Positions 1 through 9,287 of a stretch of DNA of 64,000 nucleotides are shown here, in pieces; the stretch's first letter is position 1; every line of letters begins with the position of its first letter. The DNA is taken from the NCBI RefSeq assembly GCF_017599305.1, contig NZ_JAGFWR010000004.1:339824-403823 (forward strand), given 5' to 3'. The notes beneath the pieces are model-generated. The model worked only from the letters and a program-made list of their open reading frames with translations, made no database searches and was not told the DNA's origin. Made by a program: the position numbers and the translations under genes. The stretch comes from Micromonospora antibiotica (lineage in GTDB: Bacteria > Actinomycetota > Actinomycetes > Mycobacteriales > Micromonosporaceae).

Positions 1-13
1 TCACCGCGTTGTC

Positions 14-849
14 GTTGCGATCCCTCCAGGGGTGATGAGCGACCTGACCCTGTGCATCCAGCTCGGCCGGTCCGAGGCGGTGTTGCGATCCCTCCAGGGG
101 TGATGAGCGACCGGCAACCGGTGAGCGGCGGGGACGTGCGGCGGGTGGCGTTGCGATCCCTCCAGGGGTGATGAGCGACCCCGAGGCCGCTACGCGGAAC
201 TGATGCTGGCGCAGTGGTTCAGGTTGCGATCCCTCCAGGGGTGATGAGCGACCGGCTCGACCAACACCTGCGCCGCGCCGGCCCGAGGCTAGTTGCGATC
301 CCTCCAGGGGTGATGAGCGACCCGGCCGAAATCGAGATCCTCCGCGCTATGGTGTTGCGATCCCTCCAGGGGTGATGAGCGACCGGGAGCGCCTGACCCG
401 TCAGGCACGGGAGGCGGCGTTGCGATCCCTCCAGGGGTGATGAGCGACCCCGAGGCCCGAGCCAGTCCATCGGCAGCGGGTTCACCGCGTTGCGATCCCT
501 CCAGGGGTGATGAGCGACCGCACCGCCGACGCCGACCGGGACCGTCACGTCATGTTGCGATCCCTCCAGGGGTGATGAGCGACCTCGACCAGTACGCCAC
601 CGACAACGGCCACACCGTCATGTTGCGATCCCTCCAGGGGTGATGAGCGACTTGAACCAGTTCTTCTGCTCGACACCCAGCATGGTCTTGTTGCGATCCC
701 TCCAGGGGTGATGAGCGACTTGAGCCCGTGCATGCGCTGCTCGCTGGTGTCGACGAGTTGCGATCCCTCCAGGGGTGATGAGCGACTGGACGGCTCAAGC
801 TGGAGCGCGTCATGACCCCGTTGCGATCCCTCCAGGGGTGATGAGCGAC
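14..849 (-). CRISPR. CRISPR array 1 (type I-B repeat)
   Basis: Thirteen 30-nt repeats, starting at 14, 82, 150, 223, 292, 354, 419, 489, 554, 622, 690, 757 and 820, are separated by twelve spacers of 32-43 nt. On the minus strand the repeat begins GTCGCTCATC and ends GGATCGCAAC. The leader is at the right end, just after cas2, so the array is transcribed leftward like the cas operon. All repeats in view look identical. Bases 1-13 are probably part of a further spacer, so the array is likely to continue beyond the left edge of the window. Confidence 0.98.
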
Positions 850-941
850 CCGAATCTTAAGTCGCAGGTCAGAGCTGCTTTTCGGGCCTGGATCTGGCAG
901 GGTTTTGCAGCGGTCCGGCGGTTGTGCATTTGTGCTGGTCA
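850..941 (-). promoter_or_regulatory. CRISPR leader of array 1
   Basis: About 92 bp lie between the first repeat and the cas2 stop codon. Read on the minus strand, they match the DNA preceding arrays 2 and 3, including blocks such as CACAACCGCCGG, CTGCAAAA and GACCTGCGACTTAAGA directly before the repeat. Conservation across three arrays identifies this as the leader that promotes array transcription and spacer integration. The promoter was not located exactly. Confidence 0.85.
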
Positions 942-1202
942 GAGTACCGAATCTGGGTGGCCCAGTTCGGTGCCGAGGGTCTCGACCTCGACGAGATGCG
1001 GTGAGCCGATGCGGTACATCCGGACGCTGTCGTAGGTCAGGTCGAGTTGCTGTCGGAGGGTGGTGATGAGGCTTCGGTGCTGTGCGGCGGACAGTTCGCC
1101 CTCGAAGACGCTGCGTTGCACCCAGTGAAGGTACTGCCGGCAGGTCCGTAGGGCGGCGGGGTTGCGTTCTACAGCGGTGTCGTAGACCAAGACGACGAAC
1201 AT
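939..1202 (-). CDS. cas2: CRISPR-associated endonuclease Cas2 (type I-B)
   Basis: An 87-aa Cas2 that pairs with Cas1 to capture and integrate spacers. It starts MFVVLVYDTA, with the conserved Asp after the first beta strand, and has the family's ferredoxin-like pattern, including WVQRSVFEG and an SVRMYRI strand. Family members are usually 85-100 aa. It lies 3 nt after cas1 and is the last gene of the operon. Its stop codon abuts the array 1 leader. Confidence 0.97.
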   Translation of the reverse strand: MFVVLVYDTAVERNPAALRTCRQYLHWVQRSVFEGELSAAQHRSLITTLRQQLDLTYDSVRMYRIGSPHLVEVETLGTELGHPDSVL

Positions 1203-1205
1203 TGG

Positions 1206-2186
1206 TCACCACCAGGGCCGGAAGGGCTTATAGGTCGTTCCTTCGAGACACAGCCGTACGAGCTTGAGCGCCTCAAGGTGAATCAACTCCTCGTATGAGG
1301 CTTTCCGCTTGAGTTGCCGGTGATGGACGGTGGTCGCCAGTTCTTCTCGGACCATGACGGCGACCTTCTTGCGGCCTGCTGGGCTCAGGGAAGCGCTACG
1401 GACGTCGCTGACGAAGTCTGTGGTGCTCAGGGTTCGTTGCGCGGCTGCTCGGCGGAGTAGCCGTTCGGCGAGGAGTGGTTTGAAGGGTTCGGCGAGGTCG
1501 AGGGCGAGGGTGTTGCGGCGCCGGTCGGTGTCGCTGTGCAGAAAGCCGATCGCCGGGTGCAGTGGCGTGCAGCGGATCGCGGTCAGGACCCGCGCGTACG
1601 TGATGGCGTTGAGGTAGCTGATGAAGGCGTTGCCGGCGTTGTTGGGCGGCCGGCGGGTACGTCCGTCGAGCCGCAGCCAGGGCGGTAACAGGGTGTCGAG
1701 TACTCCCCAAGCGGTGCGTCGGAAGTTGCCTTCGATCCCCATGAGTTCCTCGGTCGACGTGCAGGCTTCGACCTGCGCGGGAAGGCGTTCGAGTGGCCCG
1801 TCGAGCAGGTCTGTGTCCAAGGCCCACGCGATGTTGGCTGCGGTTGCTCTGACCAGGGATTGTGCGACAGCGAGTCGCGTCTGAGGGTCGGCTGTCAGGG
1901 TGACCTGGGCGCGGATGACGTGTGCGGAGGACATGTCGTCGGCGGGGGTGACGGCACCGGCGTAGTTGCCGTAGTGGTCGAGCAGGTGCACGGTGACGCC
2001 GTGGCGGCTGAGCAGTGACACGGCGGCGGTGTTGATGTCGGCGTTGTCGAAGACCACGAGGTCACGGATGTCGGTGATGGGGATCCGGACGGGTTGCCCG
2101 TCGGTGCGTTCGATGCGGATGCTGTTGTCTTCGCGTCGGATTCGGCACGGTTCGGTTAGCCAGTAGCTGCGTCCGCTGGCGCTCAC
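1206..2186 (-). CDS. cas1: CRISPR integrase Cas1 (type I-B)
   Basis: A 326-aa Cas1, the metal-dependent integrase that inserts spacers next to the leader. The N-terminal beta domain is followed by a helical domain carrying the expected catalytic residues: the Glu in MGIEGNFRR, the His in IGFLHSDTD and the acidic pair in LDLAEPF. The chosen GTG start at 2186 gives a GTGA overlap with the cas4 stop; a longer reading would run into cas4. It should act with Cas2 and Cas4 on the 30-nt repeat arrays. Confidence 0.96.
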   Translation of the reverse strand: MSASGRSYWLTEPCRIRREDNSIRIERTDGQPVRIPITDIRDLVVFDNADINTAAVSLLSRHGVTVHLLDHYGNYAGAVTPADDMSSAHVIRAQVTLTADPQTRLAVAQSLVRATAANIAWALDTDLLDGPLERLPAQVEACTSTEELMGIEGNFRRTAWGVLDTLLPPWLRLDGRTRRPPNNAGNAFISYLNAITYARVLTAIRCTPLHPAIGFLHSDTDRRRNTLALDLAEPFKPLLAERLLRRAAAQRTLSTTDFVSDVRSASLSPAGRKKVAVMVREELATTVHHRQLKRKASYEELIHLEALKLVRLCLEGTTYKPFRPWW

Positions 2187-2701
2187 GAGTCTCCCCAACA
2201 GTAGTCGCGGTAGGAGCATCCCCGGCACTGTGTACGTGGGAGCCGGGGTGCGGGTGCGTCGGCGGTGATGACCTGACGTGCTCGTGCCTCGGTGTCTTCT
2301 GCGATGCGGCGGGCCGACACGTCCCAGGTGACGTTGGTGGTGCGTCGGATCAGCGGGTAGTGGACGATCCCGCCGCGAATGTTCACCCCGCGTCGGGCGA
2401 GGAGGAGGCAGTAGTGCAGGACCTGGGCTTCGTGTTGGGGTGAGGGCTGCCGGGAGGACTTCGTTTCGTGGACGACGGCTCCCCGGGTGACCCAGTCGAT
2501 CTTCGCTGCTCCGAGGTCGACGTCGGCGTGCCGGCGGTAGGTCGTGTCATCCACGGTCTCGCCGAAGGCGACCGCGTCGTTGCGGGCTTCCGGCCGGTAG
2601 CCGCAGCTGTACAGCCACAGTTGTCGAGGGCAGTGCAGCAGGTACTTGATGTGGACGCCGCCGATCTCGTCGACGTCGTCGGCCTGGTGGTGGGGGGTCA
2701 C
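2183..2701 (-). CDS. cas4: Cas4 exonuclease (type I-B)
   Basis: A 172-aa Cas4, a RecB-like nuclease with an iron-sulfur cluster that trims prespacers and helps select PAM-bearing protospacers. An N-terminal Cys (HCPRQLWLYS) and a C-terminal cluster (CRGCSYRDYCW) supply the four cluster ligands. The nuclease core includes the Asp of KIDWV and the E-x-K of HETKSS. GTG at 2701 is the start because it overlaps the cas3 stop as GTGA. Upstream codons in this frame are antisense-like noise inside cas3. Confidence 0.95.
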   Translation of the reverse strand: MTPHHQADDVDEIGGVHIKYLLHCPRQLWLYSCGYRPEARNDAVAFGETVDDTTYRRHADVDLGAAKIDWVTRGAVVHETKSSRQPSPQHEAQVLHYCLLLARRGVNIRGGIVHYPLIRRTTNVTWDVSARRIAEDTEARARQVITADAPAPRLPRTQCRGCSYRDYCWGDS

Positions 2702-5109
2702 AGGATGGTGTCCACGGGACGCGGCACGGTGGCGGCCTTTCGGATGGTTGGGCTCAGGTCGAGGCCCGTCTCGCCGCTGTACGGGGCGTCGATGAGGGGG
2801 ATGCGGTGATTGCGGCCGACGGTGCCGGTCGATCCCAGCGCGCGCCACTGCCGGTAGCGGATCGGGATGAGGAGGCCGGCACCGAGCAGGGCATGGCCGT
2901 CGCGTCCGGTGGTCAGCCGCTCGTACTCCGGTTTGTCGTCCTGCAGGAGGACCTCGACGGTGTCGAAGGACTCGCGTAGTCCGTCGAGGAATTCCTCCCG
3001 GTCGTTGAAGGGTTCGGTGAAGGTCAGGAAGGTGCTGGCGAACGCGTCGCGGCTGTGGCGGGCTTGTTCGTCCCACTGCCGTCCCCAGTCGGTCTGGTAC
3101 GCCAGGGTCAACCAGTGCTCGATGCTCTGTTCGGACATCACCGGGTCGGGTGCCGCGGCGAGCGCTGACCATGCCGCGTCCAACGATTCCGGCTGGTAGG
3201 GGTGAGGGCTCTCGCCGCGGTGCACCCGATACGGCACGGGCCCCTGCGGGTGGCGGCCGAGCCGATTGACCCGGCCGGCACGTTGGGCGACCGCTTCGAT
3301 AGGGGCGAGTTCTGTGGCACCGCGGTCGAAGTCCAGCCGCAGGGACACCTCCACTGCCTGGGTGGCCACCACGAGCCCGCCCCGCCGCGCGGGTTGCCCA
3401 GGGCGGCGTTCGCCGTGGCGGGCGAGGAGCCGTCGTTCGATAGTGGAGCGGTCGCGGGCCCGGAACCGGGAGTGCAGGAGTAGCGCCGCGGTGTCCCGAT
3501 CCGCCTCGTGAGCTGCCGCGCGGGCGGTCGGGGCCAGCGCGGTGTAGAGCGCCTGGGCAGTGGCGACGGTGTTGGCCACGAGCAGCACGCTGTACCCCTC
3601 GGTGAGCCAGGAGCGAAATACCTCCAGACTGGCTGGGGCGGTCAGCGGTAGCTCGTCGAGCACGAGTCGGTGCCGGTCAGGTGCCGTCCCGGCGGGTGCA
3701 CGGTGCAGGGCCACCGGGTGTCGGAGTGTTTCTTGGATGAGGGTGACCATCGGCGGTGCGAGGGTCGCGGACACCACGGCGACCCGGGTGCCCAACGTTT
3801 CCCAGAGCCGCATGCAGGCGCAGAGCCGGCCGAAGGTCTGCGGGTCATAGGCGTGAAGTTCGTCCAGGACGACCAGGCTGTTGGCCTGCTCCAGCAGGAC
3901 GCTGGCATAGCGGGGGCCGGCGATCGCGCCGACGAGGAGTTGGTAGGCCGTCGCTACCCGGAACCGTTGGGCGAACAACCGCATCGCCCCGGCGCGGGAG
4001 TTGGCCCTGCTGGCGTCGGAAGCGGTCGGTGCGCAGTCCTCCCCGACGGCGTCGGCCAGTACCGACAACGCGGCCGAGCCGTGCAACACGCCAATGTCGG
4101 CTGTCGTCTCTTCGGGGGCGGGCTGCAGGTCCTGGCGGAACCGGCTGGCGGCCGCGTCGATCGACGCGCGGTACGGCAGGACCCAGACCACCCGGGGCCG
4201 GCCGGGCATGGCCGGCAGCTGACGTGACGCCCAGGCGAGGCCGGCCTCGGTCTTACCCGACCCCGTCGGCGCGATCAGCAGCAGGTGACCGTCGGTCTCG
4301 GCGGCCTGACGCTGGTGCGGGTAGGGCGGGTAGGCGAGGCCCGAAAGGTAATTCCCCGGTAGCGGCAGGTGGGTCTGCAGGGCGACGTGGGCGGACGCCG
4401 AGTGGTCGGCCAACGTCACCGCCCCCTGCAGAAGGACACCGATCAGGCCGCGGATGGCGTCGACGGGCTCCTCCCAGGCGGCGCGCAGTCCGGCGAACTG
4501 GTCCCTCGCCCGCTGCCATAGCCTGCGGCCCCCATCGGCGGGCACCGGAACACCGAGCTGGTCGGCGTACCAGGCGAGGACCGCACGATGCCGTCGCAGC
4601 GGTACTTGGCCGGCCGGTTGGCCCGGCGGCGGATCCGGGTCGTGGCCGAACTTCCGTTCCCAGGCGGCGGACGCCGGATACAGGTCGAGGAGCGCGCCGC
4701 TGCCGTCGGCCGAGCGTAGCCAGCGGTGGTGCAGACCAACCCCGGCGGCGACCAGGGCACGGTCGTCCGGCGGCAGTCCACCGACAAGCAGGTCGACGTA
4801 GGCCAGTGAGAGCACCTCGTGGCGTTCACCCCAGCGGTGTCCTGGCAGCTTGACCTGCCGTTGGAACCCTTCGGCGACCTTTCCCGCGTCGTGTAGCAGT
4901 GCGGCGAGCGCGACCAGGGCCCAGAAGGAGGGCCAGTCCGCCAAGACGCCGGCGGGTCCGATGCGGTCGGCGACCGTTCGGGCCGCAGCCCAGGTGGCGG
5001 AGCTGTGCTCGGTGAGTCGTTCCGCGTGCCCCGACCGGCCCGTGCGGTCGACGGATTTGGCCCAAACCTCGTCGAGGACCTGGCCGAGGGTCGGGAGTGT
5101 GCTGCTCAT
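2698..5109 (-). CDS. cas3: Cas3 HD nuclease-helicase
   Basis: An 803-aa Cas3, recruited by target-bound Cascade to nick, unwind and degrade DNA. The N-terminal HD nuclease shows LLHDAGK near residue 74. The superfamily 2 helicase follows, with Walker A APTGSGKTE (~282), a DEXH box VLDELHAYD (~414), motif III VVSATL and motif VI QRAGRVNR (~610). All are intact, so activity is expected. ATG 5109 overlaps the cas5 stop (ATGA) and gives the normal N-terminus; the reading frame extends further only by chance. Confidence 0.97.
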   Translation of the reverse strand: MSSTLPTLGQVLDEVWAKSVDRTGRSGHAERLTEHSSATWAAARTVADRIGPAGVLADWPSFWALVALAALLHDAGKVAEGFQRQVKLPGHRWGERHEVLSLAYVDLLVGGLPPDDRALVAAGVGLHHRWLRSADGSGALLDLYPASAAWERKFGHDPDPPPGQPAGQVPLRRHRAVLAWYADQLGVPVPADGGRRLWQRARDQFAGLRAAWEEPVDAIRGLIGVLLQGAVTLADHSASAHVALQTHLPLPGNYLSGLAYPPYPHQRQAAETDGHLLLIAPTGSGKTEAGLAWASRQLPAMPGRPRVVWVLPYRASIDAAASRFRQDLQPAPEETTADIGVLHGSAALSVLADAVGEDCAPTASDASRANSRAGAMRLFAQRFRVATAYQLLVGAIAGPRYASVLLEQANSLVVLDELHAYDPQTFGRLCACMRLWETLGTRVAVVSATLAPPMVTLIQETLRHPVALHRAPAGTAPDRHRLVLDELPLTAPASLEVFRSWLTEGYSVLLVANTVATAQALYTALAPTARAAAHEADRDTAALLLHSRFRARDRSTIERRLLARHGERRPGQPARRGGLVVATQAVEVSLRLDFDRGATELAPIEAVAQRAGRVNRLGRHPQGPVPYRVHRGESPHPYQPESLDAAWSALAAAPDPVMSEQSIEHWLTLAYQTDWGRQWDEQARHSRDAFASTFLTFTEPFNDREEFLDGLRESFDTVEVLLQDDKPEYERLTTGRDGHALLGAGLLIPIRYRQWRALGSTGTVGRNHRIPLIDAPYSGETGLDLSPTIRKAATVPRPVDTIL

Positions 5110-5825
5110 CGTCGCTCCGCCTGCGGGGCGGGCCGCAACCACACCGCCTGGTCTCCGTCGTGCAGTGCGTGGCGCACCGGCATCCGGGCGGCGGGTTCGG
5201 CGCACCACAGGTAGTCGCCGTAGCGGCTGGTCATCCGGTCGGCGTGGATCGTCTCGGCGAGTCGGACGGTGACCGCCGTAGCCGCGTCATGTCCGCCCGG
5301 TGGTGCCAGTGCGTGCCCGACGACGGCTTCGTCGGTCGATCGCAGCAGCACGGCAGAGACTGATCGGACGAACACCAGATCCTGGGAGCGGCCCAGCCGT
5401 AGCGCCCAGACCGGGCGGCGCAGGGCAGCTGCGATGCGGTGACCGTCGGGTTCGGGGATCCACAGCGTCACCGTCAGATGGGCCAGGAACGGCCGATCCT
5501 TGACCGTCGTGCCGTTCTTGATCGCACGAACCCGGCCGCCGGCCGCCGGGTTCACACCGCCTGCAGCAATCGGGTGGTAGGTCTCCGTGTCGACGCCGGC
5601 ACCGGCGGCGTGAGCGCTGTACCCGAGGACCACCGGCTCCTCCGCCCTGCCTGTCGCGGCGGCGAGCATGCCCCGCAGCGCAGACGGCGCAGGCACCGGC
5701 AGGCACCGGGTCAGACCGGGGAACATCGGATCGCGGAACGACGCCACCGGCGCGAAGAGCTCCACGCGGGTGGCCTCGATCCCCAGCGCCCCTTCCGGCA
5801 GCGCCGTCATCGTGTCGGTCGTCAT
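5106..5825 (-). CDS. cas5: Cas5 Cascade subunit (type I-B)
   Basis: A 239-aa Cas5 of the RAMP fold, which caps the 5-prime handle of crRNA in the interference complex. The N-terminal half shows the family pattern, RVELFAPVASFRDP followed by PVPAPSALRGMLAAA, like the Cas5 start 'a.fr.p....y..P.ps...gll'. ATG 5825 overlaps the cas7 stop in an ATGA, which fixes the start. It lies between cas7 and cas3, the usual I-B order. Confidence 0.9.
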   Translation of the reverse strand: MTTDTMTALPEGALGIEATRVELFAPVASFRDPMFPGLTRCLPVPAPSALRGMLAAATGRAEEPVVLGYSAHAAGAGVDTETYHPIAAGGVNPAAGGRVRAIKNGTTVKDRPFLAHLTVTLWIPEPDGHRIAAALRRPVWALRLGRSQDLVFVRSVSAVLLRSTDEAVVGHALAPPGGHDAATAVTVRLAETIHADRMTSRYGDYLWCAEPAARMPVRHALHDGDQAVWLRPAPQAERR

Positions 5826-6883
5826 CGCGCCGGATCGTCGAACCACGAGTCGTGAGTGCCGTCTCGCAACTCGGCAGCCACAGTCCGCAACATCGTGCGG
5901 GGATGGTCGATGAGGATGTCGCCGGCTTCGATTTCCGCCGCGACGTCGGACTCGAACTGCTTGCGAGTGATCTCCCTGAAGCCGGGCCGCCAACCCACCC
6001 GCACCGGCGGTTGCCACTGCGCATCCCACGCCTGGAGCTCGGCGCGCAGCACATCACCCCTGACCTGAAGCCCGGAGCCGTCATCGGCGCCGCTGATCGT
6101 GAAGTCCAGCGGATTGACTCCACCGTCCATGGCCAGCAGCATCAGCAGCGTCGGCGTCCGGTCCCCGTAGTGCAGTCCCTTCTTCGCCCCGCCCACAATC
6201 TCGGCAAGCGACTCCAGCAGCAGGGCGGCCCGCTCGCGACGGACCACCAGGGGCAGCCGCACTGCCGGCTGGCCCCGGAACGTGACCGGTTCCGCGCCGA
6301 CGGAGACCGCGTCGGCCACCTGCATGGCTGCTTCCTGGGTCAGGTAGTTCGCTTTGCCCGCGCCGCTCGCAGTCGGCAGGGTGAACGTGCCGATACGGGG
6401 AACATCGAGCAGGAACGGCGCGGCGAGATCGGCGGTGTAGAACTCGTGCGTGTGTAACACCGGGTCGTCGATGCCGCGTGCCATCACCCCGTAGTCCTCC
6501 GTCGGCCGGGCCGGCTCCACGGCCAACAAAGTGCCGACCATGAAAGGGCTGTCCCGCAGGGTGGTGTCCGTGCCCTCAGCCTTGGCGGTCGCCTTCAAGT
6601 AGCCGAACAGGTCGTCGTCGGCATACCGGATCGGGTCGGCTGCCGTAGTCGCCTTCTGCGCCTTGCCCTGCTTCCTGCCCACCCGATCGGTGGGGGAGGG
6701 CAGCGCACCCCGCTCGGTCATCGTGTCGCGCAACCAGCGCCGCAACGCCTGAGCCGAGACGTACGGGTAGGTCTGCTGCCGGATCACGGTCTTCTTGACC
6801 CGCGCGGTCGTCGCCTCACCACGACCGTTGTTGGGGGCACCCGCGGTCACCGCGAGCACGATCTTGCCTGCCAGATAGGCCAT
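5822..6883 (-). CDS. cas7: Cas7 backbone subunit (DevR/Cst2 type)
   Basis: A 353-aa Cas7 of the DevR/Cst2 family, which polymerises along the spacer part of the crRNA. Typical features are the N-terminal strand with NNGRGE, the VSAQALRRWLRDTM segment, an FKxxDxLFGY-like stretch (YADDDLFGYL), the RDSPFMVGTLL motif and a C-terminal DHPRTMLRTV. The start ATG shares one base with the cas8 stop (TGATG). Its stop overlaps cas5. The gene is intact. Confidence 0.93.
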   Translation of the reverse strand: MAYLAGKIVLAVTAGAPNNGRGEATTARVKKTVIRQQTYPYVSAQALRRWLRDTMTERGALPSPTDRVGRKQGKAQKATTAADPIRYADDDLFGYLKATAKAEGTDTTLRDSPFMVGTLLAVEPARPTEDYGVMARGIDDPVLHTHEFYTADLAAPFLLDVPRIGTFTLPTASGAGKANYLTQEAAMQVADAVSVGAEPVTFRGQPAVRLPLVVRRERAALLLESLAEIVGGAKKGLHYGDRTPTLLMLLAMDGGVNPLDFTISGADDGSGLQVRGDVLRAELQAWDAQWQPPVRVGWRPGFREITRKQFESDVAAEIEAGDILIDHPRTMLRTVAAELRDGTHDSWFDDPAR

Positions 6884-8277
6884 CAGGCGTACACCTCATC
6901 CTCGTGGGGGTCGAACTGGATCTCATCGCCGATCTCGCCGTCGTCGTCTTCGCCACTGGGCTTACGTCCGATCGGCGCGTCGGCCTTCACCAGATCGGCA
7001 ACAACCTCAAAGAACAGCTGGGCCCGCCACCGCCAGCCGTCCGGGCCGGCCGACAACAGCGTGGGGGCGACACCGCTGATATCGGGCGCCTGATCACCGT
7101 CGCGCAGCAGCCGGGCACTGGCCTCCATCAGCAACTCGTGCAGGGCATAGCCGCTTCTGGCCGCCCTCATGTATTCGTTGAAACGGCCCCGGGGGTTGCG
7201 CTCGGCCAGGATCCAGGCTGCGACCAGTTGGCGGGCCGGTGCGAGGCGTGCGACATCCATCCCGTACATCTCCTCCTGATAGATGCGGGCCAACCGCCGC
7301 CAACCGTCGGCGGTGACCGGCGAGGCCGGCGGGTCGGCGAACGCCGATAGCAGCGCGTGCAGTAGCCGGTCCACCGCACCGTGCTCGTCGACGAAGAGGG
7401 TTCTGGCAATCGCCGCGTACCCGCCGGGGTCCCTGTCCGGGCGGGCCAGCGCGCGACGTAACCGACGCCACCCAAGGCGGGTCGCCGGGTCGGCCTCGAT
7501 CCGGACGAGTAGCCGTCCGATGGCCTGCCGTGTCCCGCTCACCTTCAGCCACGGATCCTGGTTGTCGTTCTTGAACGACCACAGCACGGCGTCGACCGGC
7601 GCGTCGACCGCATGAGCGCGTAACGCGGCCAGGGTCACCGCCTCAGCGCTCGCACCACCGGGTAGACCAGTGAAACCCAACTGTTGGATGCGCACAGCGC
7701 GGGTGACGTTCCGGGCGACGAAGCGCCGCTCCACCGCAGGATTCGCACACCGGACGACGGTCGCGGAGCCGGCCGTGACCCACGCGCCATACGGCAGCGC
7801 CCACATCGCAATCCGGCAACCCCGGCACACCGGCCAGCCCGCGGTGCGTGGCGGCAACGTGTTCACGGACTGGGCGGTGTCGAACAGCGGCAGGTGGGAC
7901 TTGGCCCACAACACCGCCGTTGACGCCGAACAGAATGTGCAGGGTAGGGCCTGCGCGGTGGGATGGTCGGGGACGAACAGCTCTGCTACCAGTGAGCGAA
8001 GCCTGACGGGGTCTCGCGTCCGCGAGGCGTGAGTCGCCTTGGCGTTCGGGTAGAGCGCGAACAGAACCTTCCACCAGTCCGGGTTCGCGACGTTCTTGGC
8101 CAGGCCCGAGACCGCGACAACGTCGTCAACCAACCGTTGGGCAACGGCGTCAAGATCGTCCGAGTCGACAGCGTCGGGTGCGGCTCGACCGGCGAGCAGC
8201 GCAGCGGCCCACGCACCGCACCGCTGCAATGGATGCCCGGTCAAGGCCAGCACCGGCCGCGTAGCGGCACAGCTCAC
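6883..8277 (-). CDS. cas8b: Cas8b/Cst1 large subunit (type I-B)
   Basis: A 464-aa protein placed as the large Cascade subunit by its position between cas6 and cas7 and by a zinc-ribbon pattern. Two CxxC pairs (LPCTFCSAS and WPVCRGCRIA) lie about 50 residues apart, as in Cst1-type Cas8 of I-B systems. The C-terminus is acidic. Cas8 recognises the PAM and starts DNA unwinding. GTG 8277 overlaps the cas6 stop (GTGA). Cas8 sequences diverge strongly, so the subtype rests on cas7, cas5 and gene order as well. Confidence 0.87.
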   Translation of the reverse strand: MSCAATRPVLALTGHPLQRCGAWAAALLAGRAAPDAVDSDDLDAVAQRLVDDVVAVSGLAKNVANPDWWKVLFALYPNAKATHASRTRDPVRLRSLVAELFVPDHPTAQALPCTFCSASTAVLWAKSHLPLFDTAQSVNTLPPRTAGWPVCRGCRIAMWALPYGAWVTAGSATVVRCANPAVERRFVARNVTRAVRIQQLGFTGLPGGASAEAVTLAALRAHAVDAPVDAVLWSFKNDNQDPWLKVSGTRQAIGRLLVRIEADPATRLGWRRLRRALARPDRDPGGYAAIARTLFVDEHGAVDRLLHALLSAFADPPASPVTADGWRRLARIYQEEMYGMDVARLAPARQLVAAWILAERNPRGRFNEYMRAARSGYALHELLMEASARLLRDGDQAPDISGVAPTLLSAGPDGWRWRAQLFFEVVADLVKADAPIGRKPSGEDDDGEIGDEIQFDPHEDEVYA

Positions 8278-8966
8278 CGCACCCAGCCGAATCCCTGGAT
8301 GTTGGACAATCCCAGACCCCATTCGCGCAGCGCACCGATCAGGCGGGGGTCGGCGTCGAGTCGTACCGTTGCCGTCGCCCCGATCCGGATCCCGCCGGAG
8401 ACCTCGAACCGTCGCCGTTGCCCCGCCGCCAGTACCTGTAGTTCGGCGTCATTCGGCAGGCCGAGCAGGTCGGCTTTGTGCCGGATGTTCGCCAGCAGCA
8501 CGTCGGCATAGCCGTCGTCGTCGGGCAGCAGGTACCGATCCTGCTTGGCCTTGACCAGTACGGGTGAGCGGGTCTCCAGCACTGCGGAGGAGTCCATCTC
8601 AGCGGTCGGTTCCAGTTGCGCACCCTTGATCGTGAGGGTGACCGGTCCCCACCGCAGCTCGCGCCTGCTGGTGACACCGGCCAGCAACGACGCGGCCAGC
8701 GCAGGAATCGGTGACCCGAACCAGATTCGGCCGTTGCCCGACATCATGTACGCGCTGGGCTTCCGTCGGGCACCGACGAAGACCGGGGGTGAGATCCCCA
8801 CGGGCCGCGGCGAGCTGGGCGGCGCCCAGCTCCCGTCGTGCAACTGCGTGGCCAGGGAGGGTGCTTGATCGGCGATCACGCTGTACACCACGGCGTGTGC
8901 CACACCGTGCACGTACTTCCAGGGAAGCGCTGTGTCGGGTCCAGCGACGTCCACGTAGAACCGCAT
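8274..8966 (-). CDS. cas6: Cas6 crRNA-processing endoribonuclease (type I-B)
   Basis: A 230-aa Cas6, which cuts the precursor CRISPR RNA within each repeat. The C-terminus carries the family's glycine-rich loop (GLGLSNIQGFGWVR). The N-terminus MRFYVDVAG forms the first RAMP strand and is followed by a His-bearing helix (WKYVHGVAHAV). I chose ATG 8966 over the ATG 15 nt upstream because the duplicated remnant at 31379-31444 begins at the same MRFY and both have a GGAGA-like site upstream. It is the first gene of the I-B operon. Confidence 0.92.
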   Translation of the reverse strand: MRFYVDVAGPDTALPWKYVHGVAHAVVYSVIADQAPSLATQLHDGSWAPPSSPRPVGISPPVFVGARRKPSAYMMSGNGRIWFGSPIPALAASLLAGVTSRRELRWGPVTLTIKGAQLEPTAEMDSSAVLETRSPVLVKAKQDRYLLPDDDGYADVLLANIRHKADLLGLPNDAELQVLAAGQRRRFEVSGGIRIGATATVRLDADPRLIGALREWGLGLSNIQGFGWVR

Positions 8967-9120
8967 GTACCTGATCTCCATTCATATTCGTGACCCCTGA
9001 GGGCAGCGAGCGACGACCGCGATTGATGCGGCCCTGATCGCCGGTTGCGCCAGAAAAGATCCATAGTGGACAACGGCATGGCGAGGTGTGGTGATTCAGC
9101 CCAGGTAGGGCACAGATTCC

Positions 9121-9255
9121 TCAGCAGGAGCGATGGAACGGCGGCACATCGGTGCCCAGCCCGAACAGCAGAGCAACCTTACGAGCCACACGGACTTCCA
9201 CCAGATCAGCGCGGCGGGCCTCGGCTGCCGGGATCACGGCGGGGAAGGCGTACAC
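9121..9255 (-). pseudogene. N-terminal remnant of the array-linked 738-aa gene
   Basis: A 44-codon frame whose product closely matches the first ~45 residues of the large gene at 31513-33729. Both have VxVFPA-IPAAEARRAD followed by VEVRVARKVA-LFGL and PPF-RS. It then stops at TGA 9121-9123, about 155 bp before cas6. The rest of the gene has been deleted, so cas6 has moved close to the old promoter. This truncated copy shows that the ancestral order was large gene, then cas6. Confidence 0.8.
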
Positions 9256-9287
9256 AAGCGAGGACGCTACATCGACGACAGGAGTAT

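Noticed and set aside
2701..3172. Longer Cas4 frame
   Set aside because: The extra codons lie inside cas3 and give an Arg/Pro-rich N-terminus. The GTGA junction fixes the start at 2701.
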